64,000 bases of DNA, taken from Tritrichomonas musculus (Eukaryota; Parabasalia; Tritrichomonadida; Tritrichomonadidae). The stretch covers positions 186,001 through 250,000 of the forward strand of contig JAPFFF010000014.1 of assembly GCA_039105265.1 (NCBI GenBank), in the 5' to 3' direction. Below are positions 10,404-22,534 of the stretch, one piece after another (within the stretch, counting starts at the first letter, position 1; each line of letters opens with the position of its first letter). The position numbers were made by a program, and so were the translations under genes. The notes beneath the pieces are model-generated. The model searched no databases, had not been told where the DNA came from, and worked only from the letters and a program-made list of their open reading frames with translations.

Positions 10404-12310
10404 TTATATTACCAGGGAAAAGATAAAATGACATAAACTCTGAAAAATATTCAATATTTCTCTAAATGAAAAGTAATTATGGAAAGCTCTATTATGTACT
10501 ATTTCAAGTTTAGGATAACCTTTTAATGAAACTTGCAATAATGATGTACATTTAGAGAAGGATTCGCATTTAATTTTACGTACTGATGATGGAATTGATA
10601 TTTGTACTAAAGATATGCAAAGCACAAAAGTATTTTCTTCTATTTTTCTTATGAATTGTGGTAATTCAATATGCGTCAATGATGAGCAGCCAGAAAAGCA
10701 ACCTTTTCCAATATTTTCTACAGAAGAAGGACAATTGGCTCTGAACTTATGCATTTACCAACAGACAAAACAGAAGAAGGAATTTTTACTCCAACCAAAG
10801 ATGAGCATCCATTAAATGTAAAGTCTTCAATCTTATCTATAGATGAAGGAATATCTTTCTTTGTCAAAGATGAAACAATTTTCAAATGCATGATCTTGAA
10901 ATGATGTTATAAAAGATGGAATATTTATATATTTCAATGAAGAACATCCTTTAAAGGCTTCTCTTTCAATTATAGTTACTGAAGTAGGTATTGTTTATTT
11001 TTGTCATTGAAGAACATCCTATAAAAGTTTTATATGCTAAATATCATCTTCTATAGTAGATGATATTTGAATTTCAGTTAATGAAGAACAATTTGAGAAA
11101 GAACATTCTTGAATTTTAGTTACAGATAAAGGGTTTTTTATTATTACCAATGATGAACAATCTTCTAATGCACTTTCATTAATTAAAGTTACAGAAGGAG
11201 GAATATCTATGCATTTTAATGAAAAGCATCCAAAGAAAGAACGTTCTTTAATTTTGGTTACTTGAAATTGAATTTTTTTTTCTTCAAAGATGAACATTGT
11301 GAAAAAACATTCTCTCTATTTTTTATCACCAACGGAGGAATTATTACCTTTAACAATGATTTGCATTTTTCAAAAGCATTCTCTTTAATATCTATTATAG
11401 ATGATGGCATATCTATTTGTACCAATTTTGAGAATCCACAAAATGTATATCTTTTATTTTTTTAAAAAAAAGAATTTCTATGTGTGACAAAGAAGAGCAA
11501 TTATAAAAAGCATATTGACCAATTTTTGTTACAGAAAATTGAATTTTTAATGAAGAACATCCATAGAACGTGTACTCATTGATTATAGATATGGAATTAG
11601 GGTTTGTTAATTCTGTTATTTTAGAACATCATTTGAAAGCACTCTTGCCAATAAAAGTAATCAAAAGAGGAATATTTATTTCCACTAATGACGAGCATCC
11701 ACTAAAAGATTCTTTACCAATCGATGTAACTGAAAAAATATTTTTCTCAATGATGAACAATAATAAAATGTATTATCACCAATATTGGTTATAAAGTCTG
11801 GAAGTGGTATATGAACCAATGAATTACATCCGTAAAAAGAATACATTCCAATCAAATTTAAAGATGAAGGAATTAAAACATACTTCAGTGATAAGCATGA
11901 TTTGAATACATAGTCATTTATTTGCTCGATTAATGGAGGAAGAATGATCTCTTCTAATGATGCGCATTCTTGAAAACAGCTGCTAATTATCGATTTTAGT
12001 GATGAAGGAATATTTGTTTTTTTTAATGATTGGCACAAATAAAATGCATAATCATCTTTTTTTATTACTGAAAAGTGGTTCTTTATTCTTTTTCTAGAAT
12101 GCTAATTTAAGAAGATTGAATCCATGTTTTTTAGATCCGATATAGACATTTCTTAGTAGGTAAATTGAGAGTTTTGTGGTAAGCAGAGTTGAGCCATTTT
12201 TAATGACATTCAATTTTGATATGGTTACATCATTTAAATAGAAGTTCAATGGCATGAAAATTGGATCTAATTTTTGATAAATTGTAAAATTGACAAAAGA
12301 GGAGATATAT
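10404..12310 (-). pseudogene. BspA-like leucine-rich repeat protein, decayed
   Basis: Three minus-strand fragments (12038-11685, 11297-11037, 10754-10404) carry the BspA/LRR_5 pattern IxxxAFxxCxSLxxIxIPSSVxxI, for example CFSGCSSLTHIELP and SFSNCSSLTEIQIS. The DNA between them translates in other frames to more of the same repeat, so one gene has been broken by several frameshifts and stops. An open stretch from about 12310 to 12106 (with KLDPIFMPLNFYLNDV) is probably the original N-terminal part. BspA-like proteins are a very large trichomonad family, often at the cell surface. No signal peptide or membrane segment can be assigned here. The fragments remain recognisable over about 1.9 kb, so decay is moderate. 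Confidence 0.85.
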
Positions 12311-12548
12311 TAACTTATTTGAACTTCTTTTTGAACAGCTCAATTCTTTTATTTCAAAGATTATATCTTGTTTTTTAATAAAAAAATTTAAAAGAATTAC
12401 AAAGATTAATTCATCATGATGATTAAATAAAACATCAACTTAATTTTAGTTTATTTTAAATAGAAAAAGCATAAGATCAAATGAAAACTTTTAAAAAAAA
12501 TTTTTTTTTATTTAAACTTCCATTTTAATCAAAGAATTATTTATTTTT

Positions 12549-14927
12549 TTATAAAGATTCAGCCATTGTTAAAAGATCTTTAATTTGCTTCAATAAAATC
12601 TCAATGAAAGTTTCAAAATCATTTGATGTTGAATGAGTTGGATCATTAATCAATTTTATATACTTATTCAATGATTCATGCAAACAATTAACTTTATATT
12701 CGAACAAAGTTTCTTTTTCATCATCATCATTTCTAATGTAGAACATTGTTGGATAACTCCACATTAACACAGACTGAGCAAACAAAGCAATATTCATTAT
12801 TCTGTATGTTTTCATCTTTATTTCACTTTTAGCAGTATTTATCAAAAGAGCTTTTGCAATTTTGTTTCTTAAACAGAGGAATGAATCAGGAACACCAACT
12901 ACGCCAGGATCAACCTTTTTATTTTTAGTTGATTTCACTTCAGCGAACAAATTATTGTAATTTTGTTTTTCATTTATAAATTTAGAGTATAAATAAGTCC
13001 ATTTTAAAAAGGAGGCTCTTTTATCGTAAGTTATTGGATCATGATTTAAATGTGAAATTGATTGTTGAATTGGAGTACTTGATTCATATGCCTGACCAGT
13101 TCCATAATCAAAATTGGTGCCACAAATAGTGCAATACATATGATTACATCCTTCTGTCTTTTCAATTGGTGTTTGGCATTTCGGACATCGAGTATAATTT
13201 AAATCAATGAATTTTTCAGAAGCAAAATTTTTTTGATCTTTTTCAGAATTCATTCCAAAATAATTTTCATTTTTTTCTTCTTCTTCTTCAACTTCTCCAT
13301 TAATTATATTAATTCCTCTTTTATTAAATGGTAAAATTTGTTTTAATCTTTTTCTTTCAATATTCATTATTTCATCTTTATAAGAAACATTGATTTTCCT
13401 TAAGGTAAGTAAATCCATTTCTATTTCATAATTGAAAATAATATTGTTATATCTTTCTGGAAATGAAAGAGCAGATACTAAACAATCCTCTTCCATTAAT
13501 AATTCAACATGCTTATTTTTTAATATTTCATTATTAATATTAATTTCATTATTAATTTTTTCATGAATTATTTTTTTATCATTCAATTCTTTTTGTAATT
13601 TTTGAATTTCTTCTTCATTTTTAGATTCTTTTTTAAATGTTAAATTTTCAATTCTGTATTGTAATTTTCTTATTTCATTTGATAAATTAGTGATTTGTTT
13701 TTTATTTTCATTATTTTTCTTTTTTATTTCTTCTTTCAAATTTTCAATATCTTTTTTATAACATAAATGAATTGAACATTGATCTATTGAAACTTCCTTT
13801 CTATTTGATTCAAGCCATTCTTTCTGTTTGTCGGCCAGTTTTTCCATTTTATCAGCTTGCTCGAAATATGATTTAATGCTACTACAACTGGAAAAAGGGC
13901 CGTGACAATCGTTGTGACATCGAAGACAAACCGCTGAAAAACATTTCGGACACAAACCGACGTGACAAGGCATTTCATTCATCGGTGTGATAACTCCATC
14001 ACAAAATTCAAAAGGACATTGTTTCGCATTAGGACTCGTGTTAACTTCATTTTTGAATACAATTTGCGAGAAGTTCTCAATTAATTCTTTGTCTTCTCTC
14101 AAAAAGTCTTTTGTCGATTCAAAAATTATTAAGGCTCCACAATTTTCGTTTTCGTCATCGTTAATTTGTCGACAGCATGGTGTTATTTTTTCTGATATCA
14201 TTTGCCTGATGTCAGATACTAAACATTCTTCACAAATTATATGACCACAATACAATTCAAAAAGTTCCGTTTCTTCATAACAAATTGGACACTCTCCAAC
14301 GCCGTATTTTTTGATTAAAAGTGGAGATTTTAGATCGGGTACCATTTTACTTCCTATTTTAATCCTTAATGATTGAAGAACTTCGGCCTGCGAAGAGAAC
14401 CATTTTTGTAATATTATATCTTTGTTGAATTTGTATTTTTTGCATAGGACATATGAAATATCGTATGATATACAAAGTAGTTTCATTATCTTTTTGATAC
14501 AATTAATAAAATATTCTTTTGAGTCTGTTGTATCTGATATTAAATCATCATCATCATTATCGTAACTTTGTGATTCTACTGAAAATGCTGGGGTGGATTT
14601 GTCTTCGTTGTCATTATCATTGTCGTTTGATTCTTCTTCTTCTTCATTGAAAGTAGTAAGAGCAAAAGATAATAAATTATCGATGTTATCTTCATCTTGA
14701 ATTATAGATTGAACTTCATTTAAAAGTTGGGGGCAGTAATCATCATTAGCAGATGTTAGTTTTTCGATGATAATTGAAATTAAATCTGGTGGGTATTCAT
14801 TATTTAAATTATATTCGTCTAAAATTGTACTGAACCATTCACTATGATTCGGATCATTCAAAAAATAATCATTTACTTTTTTGCCAACTTCTTCAATGAA
14901 AGAAAAGTCGATTTCTTGATCAGCCAT
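12549..14927 (-). CDS. RBR-type E3 ubiquitin-protein ligase (Ariadne-like), 792 aa
   Basis: A RING1 starts at about residue 213 (CPICYEETELFELYCGH, then CEEC and a CC/C ligand set). An IBR-like zinc domain follows at about 302 (CPFEFCDG, CPKC, CLRC). The Rcat/RING2 lies at about 580 (RCPKCQTPIEKTEGCNHMYC), where the cysteine of GCNHM matches the family's catalytic cysteine. RBR ligases accept ubiquitin from an E2 onto this cysteine and pass it to substrate. Residues 1-140 are acidic and disordered. The unusual point is a Lys/Glu/Asn-rich coiled coil of about 130 residues or more (about 390-520) between IBR and Rcat, normally a short linker. The C-terminal 180 residues are helical and may correspond to an Ariadne-type domain (inference). 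The ATG is preceded directly by TTCA. Confidence 0.92.
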   Translation of the reverse strand: MADQEIDFSFIEEVGKKVNDYFLNDPNHSEWFSTILDEYNLNNEYPPDLISIIIEKLTSANDDYCPQLLNEVQSIIQDEDNIDNLLSFALTTFNEEEEESNDNDNDNEDKSTPAFSVESQSYDNDDDDLISDTTDSKEYFINCIKKIMKLLCISYDISYVLCKKYKFNKDIILQKWFSSQAEVLQSLRIKIGSKMVPDLKSPLLIKKYGVGECPICYEETELFELYCGHIICEECLVSDIRQMISEKITPCCRQINDDENENCGALIIFESTKDFLREDKELIENFSQIVFKNEVNTSPNAKQCPFEFCDGVITPMNEMPCHVGLCPKCFSAVCLRCHNDCHGPFSSCSSIKSYFEQADKMEKLADKQKEWLESNRKEVSIDQCSIHLCYKKDIENLKEEIKKKNNENKKQITNLSNEIRKLQYRIENLTFKKESKNEEEIQKLQKELNDKKIIHEKINNEININNEILKNKHVELLMEEDCLVSALSFPERYNNIIFNYEIEMDLLTLRKINVSYKDEIMNIERKRLKQILPFNKRGINIINGEVEEEEEKNENYFGMNSEKDQKNFASEKFIDLNYTRCPKCQTPIEKTEGCNHMYCTICGTNFDYGTGQAYESSTPIQQSISHLNHDPITYDKRASFLKWTYLYSKFINEKQNYNNLFAEVKSTKNKKVDPGVVGVPDSFLCLRNKIAKALLINTAKSEIKMKTYRIMNIALFAQSVLMWSYPTMFYIRNDDDEKETLFEYKVNCLHESLNKYIKLINDPTHSTSNDFETFIEILLKQIKDLLTMAESL

Positions 14928-15105
14928 TGAATTTTAGTTTATAAAATTTTTTACAGTTTTTTTCAAAATTTTTGAATTTTTAATTCTCAATTTTCGACTA
15001 AATATACTCATAAAAAGTAATTAACCTCTTTCGGAAAATTTTCAAAAAAAATTTTCTATTAACTTCTGATTCAGAACAAAAAATCATTAAAATAGATGAT
15101 TTTAA

Positions 15106-15907
15106 CAGCGTTGTTTATCGATACGACTAAATACCGGTTACCGAAGAAGTATCGGTATTCGGTAAATATCGATACTTTTTTGCTCGGTATTTTTTAGTAT
15201 CGATACAAAAGTGCTTCGGTATTTTTAGAGTATCAGCGGTTATTAAAAAAGTACTTTATAATACTTTTTATCAGTATCGATACGGTATTTTAATACATAA
15301 ATTTTATTAATAAATAATGAATAAAAATATTAAAACATTTGATTATTTAATTTTAAATAAAAATTTTAATTATAAATATAATTACTAGCCTATAAAAAGT
15401 ATATTATTGTCTTTCTTCTTCAGAAATCTCGTCATATTCATTTTCATTAAACAATCCAAATTTTCGATATCATTATTATCATTAAAAACAATAAATTCTA
15501 TATATATTATGTACTTTCTCATATTAATAGTTAATTCAATAGTTCTGGAATGTTATATTTATCTACAAATAGAAATTGACATAAAGATGATAAAATTTAC
15601 GATATTTCAGAAACCATTGATTATTCAATTATTATGATGATTATTTGTTGTAAAATATGTAATTAAAGAGAATTAACAATATTCATTAGAACCTTATAAA
15701 TTTTTTTAATCATCTTTAAATGAATCCGATACATTTTTTGTTAAAAAAATACCGACAAAAAACCTGACATTCGATACAAATTTTCCACTTTTGTATCGAT
15801 ACTTCGGTTTTTTATCGATAAATACCGTTACCGGCGGTTAGAGCCGGTAATATCGATATTTTACCGGGAAAATAACCGCTACCGGAGAGGATCGATACAC
15901 ATCCCTG
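15106..15907. mobile_element. Non-autonomous hAT-like DNA transposon (802 bp)
   Basis: The ends form an imperfect terminal inverted repeat: left CAGCGTTGTTTATCGAT and right (reverse complement) CAGGGATGTGTATCGAT, 14 of 17 matching. A perfect 8-bp duplication GATTTTAA flanks it at 15098-15105 and 15908-15915. Both subterminal regions are crowded with short ATCGATAC, CGGTA and ACCG motifs in both orientations, typical of transposase-binding ends. The interior is AT-rich with no transposase. The 8-bp duplication and the CAG terminus indicate hAT. It lies about 170 bp upstream of the RBR ligase gene. Confidence 0.9.
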
Positions 15908-16109
15908 GATTTTAATAAAAATAAAATTATCTCATCCTCAAAAAATTCATTAAAAAAGTCTGTTTTTGAATCAACTCGATCAAGTAAAAGAAAAAAATGA
16001 GTCAATTGATAATAAAAAACTAGTGAAAAACAAAAATCAAAAAGATTTAGGTTATCCAAAAGTAAATCTAAAGAAAATTTGATTTATCATGTATATTATT
16101 GAACCAAAA

Positions 16110-16746
16110 TATTCAATTTATGAAATAATCATCCGATAATCATTACAATTATTGTGACCAGTTTGGTGGATACGAAGATATCTGTAGTATTCGTCATTAT
16201 CAGGTTTATTTTTCATTTCAAATGTCACTTCTGCATTTGAACTTTTCAGCGCATTGCTGTCTCTCTATATGTCTAAAATTTCCTTTTTTCTCCATCGTTT
16301 GAGCCTTCAATGTTCCAGTTTATAATGCTGACAATACCATTTGTAAAGGATTTGAGTGAATAGTGAGATGGATCCACTTTTTTATCTTTGAAGTCTAAAC
16401 AAAGCCAAGAATCAGAGTCATTTTCTTGTGAGTGGAAATACCAGTAACACTTCCTTTCTCGCTTATTTTTAATAATGCACAAATTGGCTGGTTACATCCA
16501 CTCTGATTTACAACAGTTGATGCTGTAAATACGCAGATTACTCCTTTTGCAATTGAAGCTTTTGTGACATCCTTTAATATGTGTCTAACGATTCCATTGA
16601 AACGGTCACTAGTTCCACAGTTGAATGGAACTTTTGTTATTGGTTTTGGGTCTTCAAGTTTGAGATCCTTTCTTGCGGTAACTCAGCTTCTGTCAGGAGC
16701 TGTAGCAACGACTGAAACTTTTTTGTCCATCGCGCACTTCAAAGTC

Positions 16747-16795
<49 letters not shown>

Positions 16796-17393
16796 CATTG
16801 ATACAAAATTGACCGTCCAATTAACTTCTTCATCAATTTTCCATTCTACGCCATCATTAAATGCACAACATGGTCTCACTATGGCATTCAAAGTAACCGT
16901 CGAACCAGGTTTTAACTTTCACTTTTGTGTATCTTACAAGTTACAAAGCTTGTTCATTCAATTTTCCTTCAACATGAGTCAGTCTTCTTTCTAAGTCAGC
17001 AATTTTTTCTATGAGAGAACGGTTTGAATTCAATAGATATCTTTTTGAATCATTAAAAGCTGTTTGAGCTGTTATAAAGAACTCTTTCTACTTTTGGTTA
17101 TTTGATCCTGGAATTTTGTTAGTGAATTCAATTCTCTGTTTTTGTAATTCACTTAATAAAAAAGTGGCACTTTTTGAAAGAAATTTTAAATTATGGAAAT
17201 TGAAGTCAAAAACATCTGAATAAACTGAAATTAAACGAGACAAAACTTCAATTCTTTCATTTTCTATGTCCTGATTTAGAAATAGAATCGATGCTTCTCT
17301 TATATGTTTTTCAAGACACTTAAATAAAAATCCAATAAATTGACCTTGATTGGTCAAATTCATTGAATTAATCTTCAATTTTATGTTGTTCAT
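16110..17393 (-). pseudogene. Discoidin (F5/8 type C) protein relic with Ig-like segment
   Basis: On the minus strand, the first 101 codons (17393-17088) encode a helical N-terminus (MNNIKLKINSMNL). A coiled coil (SLIEKIADLERRLTHVEGKL) follows. Then comes a segment resembling bacterial Ig-like group 2 repeats (KPGSTVTLNAIVRP and, after a homopolymer, KVSVVATAPDRS). The C-terminal part has the F5/8 C pattern: VPFNCGTSDRFNGIVRHI, SWLCLDFKDKKVDPSHYSLKS, NWNIEGSNDG, and YYRYLRIHQTGHNNCNDYRM at the end. Pieces lie in different frames with stops, and a 47-nt homopolymer splits the Ig-like part, so the gene is dead. F5/8 C proteins are abundant in trichomonads, where the domain probably binds carbohydrate or protein. 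The Ig-like assignment is inference. Confidence 0.72.
16749..16795. repeat. 47-nt poly(T) tract
   Basis: An uninterrupted run of 47 T lies inside the Ig-like part of the discoidin relic. On the coding strand it is poly(A). Confidence 0.95.
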
Positions 17394-17400
17394 GATTTTA

Positions 17401-18175
17401 TATAAAACTGGGACTGGTAATGAAATTAATTGATCATCATTAATTTTCAGTTACACATATATAACGAAAAACGCAAAAAATTAGAATTAATAATTTTAAA
17501 TTAAACAAAACATCATAAATAGAGAAAATATTATAAATAAAATCTTTAATCATTAAATTTCTATCAAATTTAAGAGATAAAATGTCCTTTTTTACCTATA
17601 AATAGAGATAAATAATAATATCTTTTGATATTTTCAACCAATTCTATTTATCTATTTAGTAATATGCATATATAAGCAACAAAGATAAAATATTTTGGGG
17701 AAAGCTTGTGAAAGGATAAGTATATAGTATGAAAAAATCTTATGAATAAAAAAAGTAGGGGGCTAAAATACAACTTTCAATAAAAAAATAAAAATAAAAT
17801 CATTCAGTCCCAAAAAAGAAGTTTGACATGAAAAATGGGGGCTAGAATGCATTTTCCCGAAGGGTTAATACGATATCTCAAAATTATGATAAAAATTAAT
17901 AACTTTCTTTATTGGCGTATATTTAGTAAAATTTGCCTTGACACAAATGTCTACTTCCAACTTTCTCTTCATCTTTTTTGGCGTAAAAGTTTGATTCATC
18001 ATTTTTCCTTTCTTTATCAGTTTCGAAAATTAATAATTATTTTGAAAATGTGATTTTGATTTTGCATATTTGAGTAAACTGGCTATAGTTATATTTTTTC
18101 TTCAACTTATGGCTAGACGATCTCTTTTTCTTTGTTCATTCTGATTTCCCCAATTTGTTTGATAGAGTTCAATGA
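17401..18175. other. Intergenic, AT-rich
   Basis: The stretch is upstream of the discoidin relic and left flank of the 22-bp minisatellite. An open frame at 17835-18053 has no recognisable motif and is probably chance. No inverted repeat was identified. Confidence 0.5.
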
Positions 18176-21100
18176 GTCTTTTTATTATATTTCAACAATT
18201 ATTAATGGAATATCAATTTCAAATATTTCATACAATTTCAGCAAATATTTTATGTAATTTCAATAAATATTTTATTACATTTCGAAAAATATTTCATACA
18301 ATTTCAACCAATATTTTATCTCATTTCAACAAATATTTGATGATATTTCAACAAACATTTTATAAAATTTCAGCAAATATTTTATCTCATTTCAATAAAT
18401 ATTTTATGTAATTTCAACAAATATTTTATGACATTTCGACAAGTATTTTATGATATTTCAACAAGTATTTTATAGAATTTTAACAAATATTTTATTATAT
18501 TTCAACAAATATTTTATGAAATTTCAACAAGTATTTTATAATATTTCAACAAATATTTAATGAAATTTCAACAAGTATTTTATTTGATTTCAACAAATAT
18601 TTTATTACATTTCAAGAAATATTTTATGGAATTTCAGCAAATATTTTATCACATTTCAACAAGTATTTTATGGAATTTCAACAAATATTTTATGACATTT
18701 CAACAAGTATTTTATTACATTTCAATAAATATTTTATAGAATTTCAATAAATATTTTATAGGATTTCGACAAATATTTTATCGCATTTCAACAAATATTT
18801 TATGAAATTTTAACGAATATTTTATAAGGTTTCAACATATGTTTTATAAAATTTCAATAAATATTTTATGAAATTTCAACAAATGCTTTATGAAATTTCA
18901 ATAAATATTTTATGAAATTTCAATAAATATTTTATCTTATTTCAACAAATATTTTATAAAATATCAACAAATATTTTATAGAATTTCAATAATTATTTTA
19001 TCAAATTTTATTAAATATTTTATAACATTTCAACTAATGAATTTATAAAATTTCAGCAAATATTTTATACCATTTCAGCAAATATTTTATCTAATTTCAA
19101 CAAATATTTTATCACATTTCAACAAATATTTTATGATATTTCAATAAATATTTTATGTAATTTCAACAAATATTTTATCGCATTTCAACAAAGATTTTAT
19201 GATGTTTTAACATATTTTTTATCTCATTTCAACAAATAAATTTATTACATTTCAACATATATTTTATTACATTTCAAAAAATATTTTATGAAATTTCAAA
19301 AAATATTTTATTACATTTCAACAAATATTTTATGATATTTCAAAAAATATTTTATTACATTTCAATAAATATTTTATCTCATTTCAACAAATATCTTATC
19401 GCATTTCAACAAATATTATATTCAGTTTCATCAAATATTTTATCTCATTTCAACAAATATTTTATCACATTTCAACAAATTTTTTATTACATTTCAACAA
19501 ATATTTTATTACATTTCAACAAATATTTTATCTCATTTCAACAAATATTTTATGACATTTCAATAAATATTTTATAAAATTTCAATAAATATTTTATCGC
19601 ATTTCAACAAATATTTATTTCATTTCAACAAGTATTTTATTCGATTTCAACTAATATTTTATCGAATTTCAATAAATATTTTATAAAATTCCAACAAATA
19701 TTTTATCACATTTCAACAAATATTTTATAAGATTTCAACAAATATTTTATCTCATTTCAATAATTATTTTATCTCATTTCAATAATTATTTTATCTCATT
19801 TCAACAATATTTTTATAAAATTTCATCAAATGTTTTATCTCATTTCAACAAATATTTAATGACATTTCAATAAATATTTTATCCAATTTCAACAGATATT
19901 TTGATAAAATTTCGACACATATTTGATGGAATTACAACAAATATTTTATTACATTTCAATAAATATTTTATTTCATTTCATTAAATGTTTTTTTATAAAA
20001 TTTCGATAAATATTTTATATGATTTCAAAAAATGTATTAATATAATTTTAACAATTATTTTATTATATTTCAGCAAATGTTTTATGATATTTCAACAAGT
20101 ATTTTATAAAATTTTAACAAATATTTTATGATATTTCAACAAATATTTTATCTCATTTCAACAAATATTTTATGACATTTCAAAAAATAATTTATGAAAT
20201 TTCAATATTTTTTTTATGATATTTCAAAAAATATTTTATGAAATTTCAACAAATATTTTATCGCATTTCAACAAATATTTTATCTCATTTCAAAAATATT
20301 TTATGAAATTTCAACAAATCTTTTATTGGATTTCATAAACCTTTTATCTCATTTCAATAAATATTTTATAAAATTTCAACAAATATTTTATCACATTTCA
20401 TAAAATATTTTATTCAATTTCAACAAATATTTTATGAAATTTCAATAAATATTTTATCTCATTTCAACAAATATTTTATTACATATCAACAAATATTTTA
20501 TAAAATTTCAACAAATATTTTATGATATTTCAACAAATATTTTATTACATTTCAATAAATATTTTATTACATTTCAATAAATATTTTATAACATATCAAC
20601 AAATATTTTATAAAATTTCAACTAATATTTTATCCAATTTCAACAAATATTTTATCGCATTTCAACCAATAATGTATCTCATTTCAACAAATATTTTATG
20701 AAATTTCAACAAATATTTCATGTAATTTCAACAAATATTTTATTACATTTCAACTAATATTTTATGAAATTTCAACACATATTTTATAAAATTTCAACAA
20801 ATAATTTATTACATTTCAACAAATATTTTATCCAATTTCAACAAATATTTTATTGGATTTAAACAAATATTTTATATAATTTCTATAAATATTTTCTAAA
20901 ATTTCAACAAATATTTTATGAAATATCAAAAAATATTTTATTGGATTTCAACAAATATTTTATCTTATTTCAACATATATTTTATGAAATTTTATCAAAT
21001 ATTTTATTCAATTTCCATAAAAATTTTATTGGATTTCAACAAATATTTTATTGGATTTCAACAAATATTTTATGAAGTTTCAACACATATTTTATAATAT

Positions 21101-22440
21101 TTCGACAAATATTTTTATCTCATTTCAACAAATATTTTATGCAATTTCAACAAATATTTTATTACATTTCAACAAATATTTTATGATATTTCAACAAATA
21201 TTTTATGAAATTTCAACCAATATTTTATGGAGTTTCAATAAATATTTTATGACATTTCAACAAATATTTTATCAAATTTCAACAAATATTTTATTACATT
21301 TCAGCAAATATTTTATCAAATTTCAACAAATATTTTATAAAGTTTCAACAAGTATCTTATAAAATTTCAATAAATATTTTATTACATTTCAACAAATTTT
21401 TTATTACATTTTAACAATTTTTTATGAAGTTTGACCATATTTTTTTATCTGATTTCATTCGGTGTTTTCATGTCATTTCAGCAATCGTTTCATGAAATTT
21501 GAACAACTCTTTAATGAAATTGCAATTTTTTTTTTGATGACATTTATTTCATTATCATATGATATTTTACATCAACATTTCACGAAGTTCAGCCAAATTT
21601 TTTATCCAATTTATTTCCTCAATTTAAATAAAATTTCAACAAATATTTTATCTTATTTCAACAAATATTTTATAAAATTTCAACAAATTTTTTATCTTAT
21701 TTCAACAAATATTTTATCTAATTTCAACAAATATTTTATCCAATTTCAACAAATATCTTATATCATTTCAACAAATATTTTATGGGATTCCAACAAATTT
21801 TTTATGAAATTTCAACAAATATTTTATAGAATTTTAACAAATATTTTATTGCATTTCAACAAATATTTTATGAAATTTCAACAAATATTATATGACATTT
21901 CAACAAATATTTTATAGAATTTCAACAAATATTTTATTACATTTCACCAAATATTTAATTCTATTTCAACAAATATTTAATGTAATTTCAACAAATATTA
22001 GATAGGATTTCAACAAATATTAGATAGAATTTCAACAAATATTAGATAAAATTTCAACAAATATTAGATAAAATTTCAACAAATATTTAATGAAATTTGC
22101 TGTGCATATTTTTTTACGTTTGATTGAAAATTGTATAAAATTCCAAACAAATATTGAATATAATTTAAATAAAATAATTGATGGAATTCGAAATGAAAGT
22201 TTATAGAATTCCAAAATCTTTTTGACTGGATTCAAAATACATTTTTGAATATAATTTGAATAATTTTCTCATTACATTTCATCTCTATTTCAATGAAATT
22301 TTACATAATCATTTTATCTTGTTTACGACATATGAGCACATATTTTATGAAATTTCAACACATATTTTATCACATTTCAACACATATTTTATGACATTTC
22401 AATACATATTTTGTGAAATTTCAAAATCATATTAAATCTA
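18176..22440 (+). repeat. 22-bp tandem minisatellite (about 3.9 kb core)
   Basis: The unit is 22 bp, ATTTCAACAAATATTTTAT followed by three variable bases (often GAA, CTC, TAC, GAT). It repeats about 175 times up to about 22090, then decays to about 22440. Because 22 is not a multiple of three, translation cycles through all frames with a 22-residue period, producing spurious open frames (for example 19332-19577, 21051-21362, 21462-21917). The array is not coding in any sustained way. Every unit has the palindrome AAATATTT and phased A/T runs at about two helical turns. Confidence 0.95.
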
Positions 22441-22527
22441 GTTTGAAAATTTTTTTTAAGAAAATTTGAAAATAAATTTTTTTATTTTATTTTCAATCAA
22501 ATATTTTTATGAAATTCCACATATTTA

Positions 22528-22534
22528 TCATTTA
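22528..22534 (+). promoter_or_regulatory. Initiator-like TCATTTA before a small coiled-coil gene
   Basis: TCATTTA immediately precedes the ATG at 22535 and fits the T. vaginalis initiator pattern TCA-Y-T-W. It supports the ATG at 22535 over an upstream start inside minisatellite-like sequence. Confidence 0.45.

Noticed and set aside
15407-15637. 76-codon open frame inside the hAT-like element
   Set aside because: No motif, strongly AT-driven composition, and it lies within a non-autonomous transposon.
16564-16994. Plus-strand open frames opposite the discoidin relic
   Set aside because: They include a poly-Phe run from the T47 tract and mirror minus-strand text that matches known domains.
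18172-21917. Several open frames of 70-150 codons rich in FNKYF, ISTNIL and FQQIFY
   Set aside because: They are translations of the 22-bp minisatellite. The 22-residue period comes from a unit length that is not a multiple of three, and no frame is kept over the array.
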